In this document: positions 63,119-64,000 of the stretch, in pieces
Position numbering within the stretch: position 1 is the first letter of the stretch
Layout: every line of letters begins with the position of its first letter
Program-made: the position numbers and the translations under genes
The notes under the pieces: model-generated
The model's input: only the letters and a program-made list of their open reading frames with translations
The model's database searches: none
What the model was told of the DNA's origin: nothing
DNA from: Acinetobacter sp. YWS30-1
GTDB taxonomy: Bacteria > Pseudomonadota > Gammaproteobacteria > Pseudomonadales > Moraxellaceae
Length of the DNA: 64,000 bases
NCBI RefSeq assembly: GCF_033558715.1
Contig: NZ_CP114606.1
Location: forward strand, 2,108,001-2,172,000
Direction: 5' to 3'

Positions 63119-63613
63119 TTAATCTTCTGAATTTTCTGGCTTTTCATAGCGAATTGAATTGATAAACCAGAGTTTCTTGCCGGATGGTGTCATCACCTCA
63201 GCTTCATCATCCACTGACTTGCCTAACAGGGCACGTGCCATGGGTGAATCAATCGAAATATGCTGCGGATGATGATCATAAATTTCATCGACGCCCACAA
63301 TCCGAAGGCTCTTTTGCTCACCCTGTTCATTTTCAATTTCGACCCAGGCACCAAAATAAACTTTGCCTTCCTGTTCAGGAGAAAAATCAACAATTCGCAG
63401 CTCTTCCAGACGCTTGCCCAGATAACGAACCCGACGATCAATTTTACGTAAAAGCTGTTTGTTATACTGGTAATCTGCGTTTTCCGAACGGTCGCCGAGA
63501 CTGGCTGCCCAGTTCACTTTTTTGGTAATTTCAGGACGTTCTTCATGCCAGAGATTTTTAAGTTCTGCCACCAATTTATCATGTCCACCACGGGTAATCA
63601 GGTTAGATTTCAT
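63119..63613 (-). CDS. greB: Transcript cleavage factor GreB
   Basis: GreB rescues backtracked RNA polymerase by stimulating RNA cleavage. The 164-residue protein has the N-terminal coiled coil with the tip acidic residues in LGDRSENADYQYNK (the Asp/Glu pair that enters the active site), a DRRVRYLGKRLE segment typical of GreB rather than GreA, and the C-terminal FKBP-like domain with SPMARALLGKSVDDE. It is upstream of both tRNA genes on the same strand. Confidence 0.95.
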   Translation of the reverse strand: MKSNLITRGGHDKLVAELKNLWHEERPEITKKVNWAASLGDRSENADYQYNKQLLRKIDRRVRYLGKRLEELRIVDFSPEQEGKVYFGAWVEIENEQGEQKSLRIVGVDEIYDHHPQHISIDSPMARALLGKSVDDEAEVMTPSGKKLWFINSIRYEKPENSED

Positions 63614-63976
63614 GTATTTTAATTGCCAATTTTGAACCAGTTTTTAGACATTAAGAGCTTATTTTATTTGGAGTTTTAGGACAAGCCAGAATATGCAATT
63701 TTTTTCTTCAATAAATTTAATAACTTAAATTACATTTAAAAAATAAATTATGTACAAAATTTGACAATTCATTTTTTGATCTTTAATATGCACCCTACTT
63801 TTGGAATCGCTTATTTTTTAATCTATGTAGTTTTTCTACATATTTCCCGATCAATTTAGTCATTTTGAATGACGTCATGACTGCCCAACCCTTATTGAAT
63901 TTATCAAACTTTTAAAAGTTTCTGGCTAGTATTGGCTGTGATTTTTAGGGCATAAATTACTTGTAGCGGAGACAAC
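63614..63976. promoter_or_regulatory. Intergenic region with a strong rightward promoter and a 16-bp palindrome
   Basis: A consensus-like promoter TTGACA-N17-TAATAT lies at 63761-63789 and would give a leader of about 180 nt to the ATG at 63977. Inside that leader, AAACTTTTAAAAGTTT (63906-63921) is a perfect palindrome and a candidate protein-binding site. The rest is AT-rich DNA with no gene seen. Confidence 0.6.
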
Positions 63977-64000
63977 ATGCACAGTAGTTCAACCACTGGG
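63977..64000 (+). CDS. Start of a gene running off the window
   Basis: ATG 63977 begins MHSSSTTG and stays open to the window edge. GGAG lies 7-10 bp upstream, and a strong promoter lies further up. Eight codons are too few to identify the product. Confidence 0.5.

Noticed and set aside
1..64000. CRISPR arrays, prophage, integron or antibiotic-resistance cassettes
   Set aside because: No regularly spaced repeats, phage structural genes, integrase other than XerC, or known resistance genes were seen.

Overview
The window is chromosomal DNA from a gamma-proteobacterium of the genus Acinetobacter, probably not A. baumannii itself. The grounds are gene content and order (purM-purN beside perM-hda; lptM-lysA-dapF-xerC; ahcY-metF-rsmE; etfBA; gcdH with a divergent LysR gene), the AT-rich base composition, and protein sequences that read as Moraxellaceae versions of housekeeping enzymes. 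The species call is inference; no rRNA gene is present. Most of the window is core genome. There is no prophage, CRISPR array or integron. The only clear mobile element is one IS4-family insertion sequence.

Layout. 1-4.3 kb: two tandem secreted proteins with a CSLREA motif and a GlyGly-CTERM tail (probable rhombosortase substrates). 4.4-8.2 kb: hda-perM facing purM-purN. 8.2-13.6 kb: a hydrolase and an SppA-type peptidase, a lipid A acyltransferase, and the DNA-uptake channel ComEC. 13.7-17.6 kb: LolD-LolC/E lipoprotein release, a PilZ protein, an EamA transporter and a DUF188 protein. 17.9-20.5 kb: a conserved unknown protein, an AT-rich non-coding block with two perfect DnaA boxes, an unlisted 46-codon membrane-peptide ORF, and serC. 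20.9-25.7 kb: a four-gene exporter operon (TolC-like, HlyD-like, two ABC-2 permeases) with no ATPase gene. 25.8-29.2 kb: a lipoprotein and gyrA. 29.5-34.2 kb: a membrane protein, etfBA, a LysE exporter with an Lrp-type regulator, and an unknown protein. 34.4-38.4 kb: the lptM-lysA-dapF-hydrolase-xerC group. 38.5-42.1 kb: two amino-acid transporters and an unknown acidic protein. 42.3-45.6 kb: radA, a Tim44-like protein and a Sel1-repeat protein. 45.6-47.0 kb: the IS. 47.1-50.4 kb: an S-adenosylhomocysteine riboswitch, ahcY, a palindromic repeat, metF and rsmE. 50.6-59.9 kb: a GGDEF/EAL protein, maeB, cca, a GNAT protein, epmA and pdxB. 60.1-64 kb: gcdH with a divergent LysR regulator, two identical tRNA-Ser(UGA) genes, greB, and the first codons of a gene running off the edge.

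The strongest observations are these. (1) GyrA residue 81 is Phe in a GD-F-AVYE context where Ser is the wild type, a classic fluoroquinolone-resistance site, and this GyrA also carries a long insert in its C-terminal half. (2) A complete SAH riboswitch with all four helices, including the pseudoknot, lies directly after a good promoter for ahcY. (3) The IS inserted into the loop of the Sel1 gene's intrinsic terminator, with a perfect 12-bp target duplication. (4) The exporter operon has no ATPase. (5) The cca ribosome-binding site lies in the 3' arm of a perfect 14-bp terminator-like hairpin. (6) A symmetric 37-bp TATAC/GTATA operator array lies between gcdH and its LysR gene.
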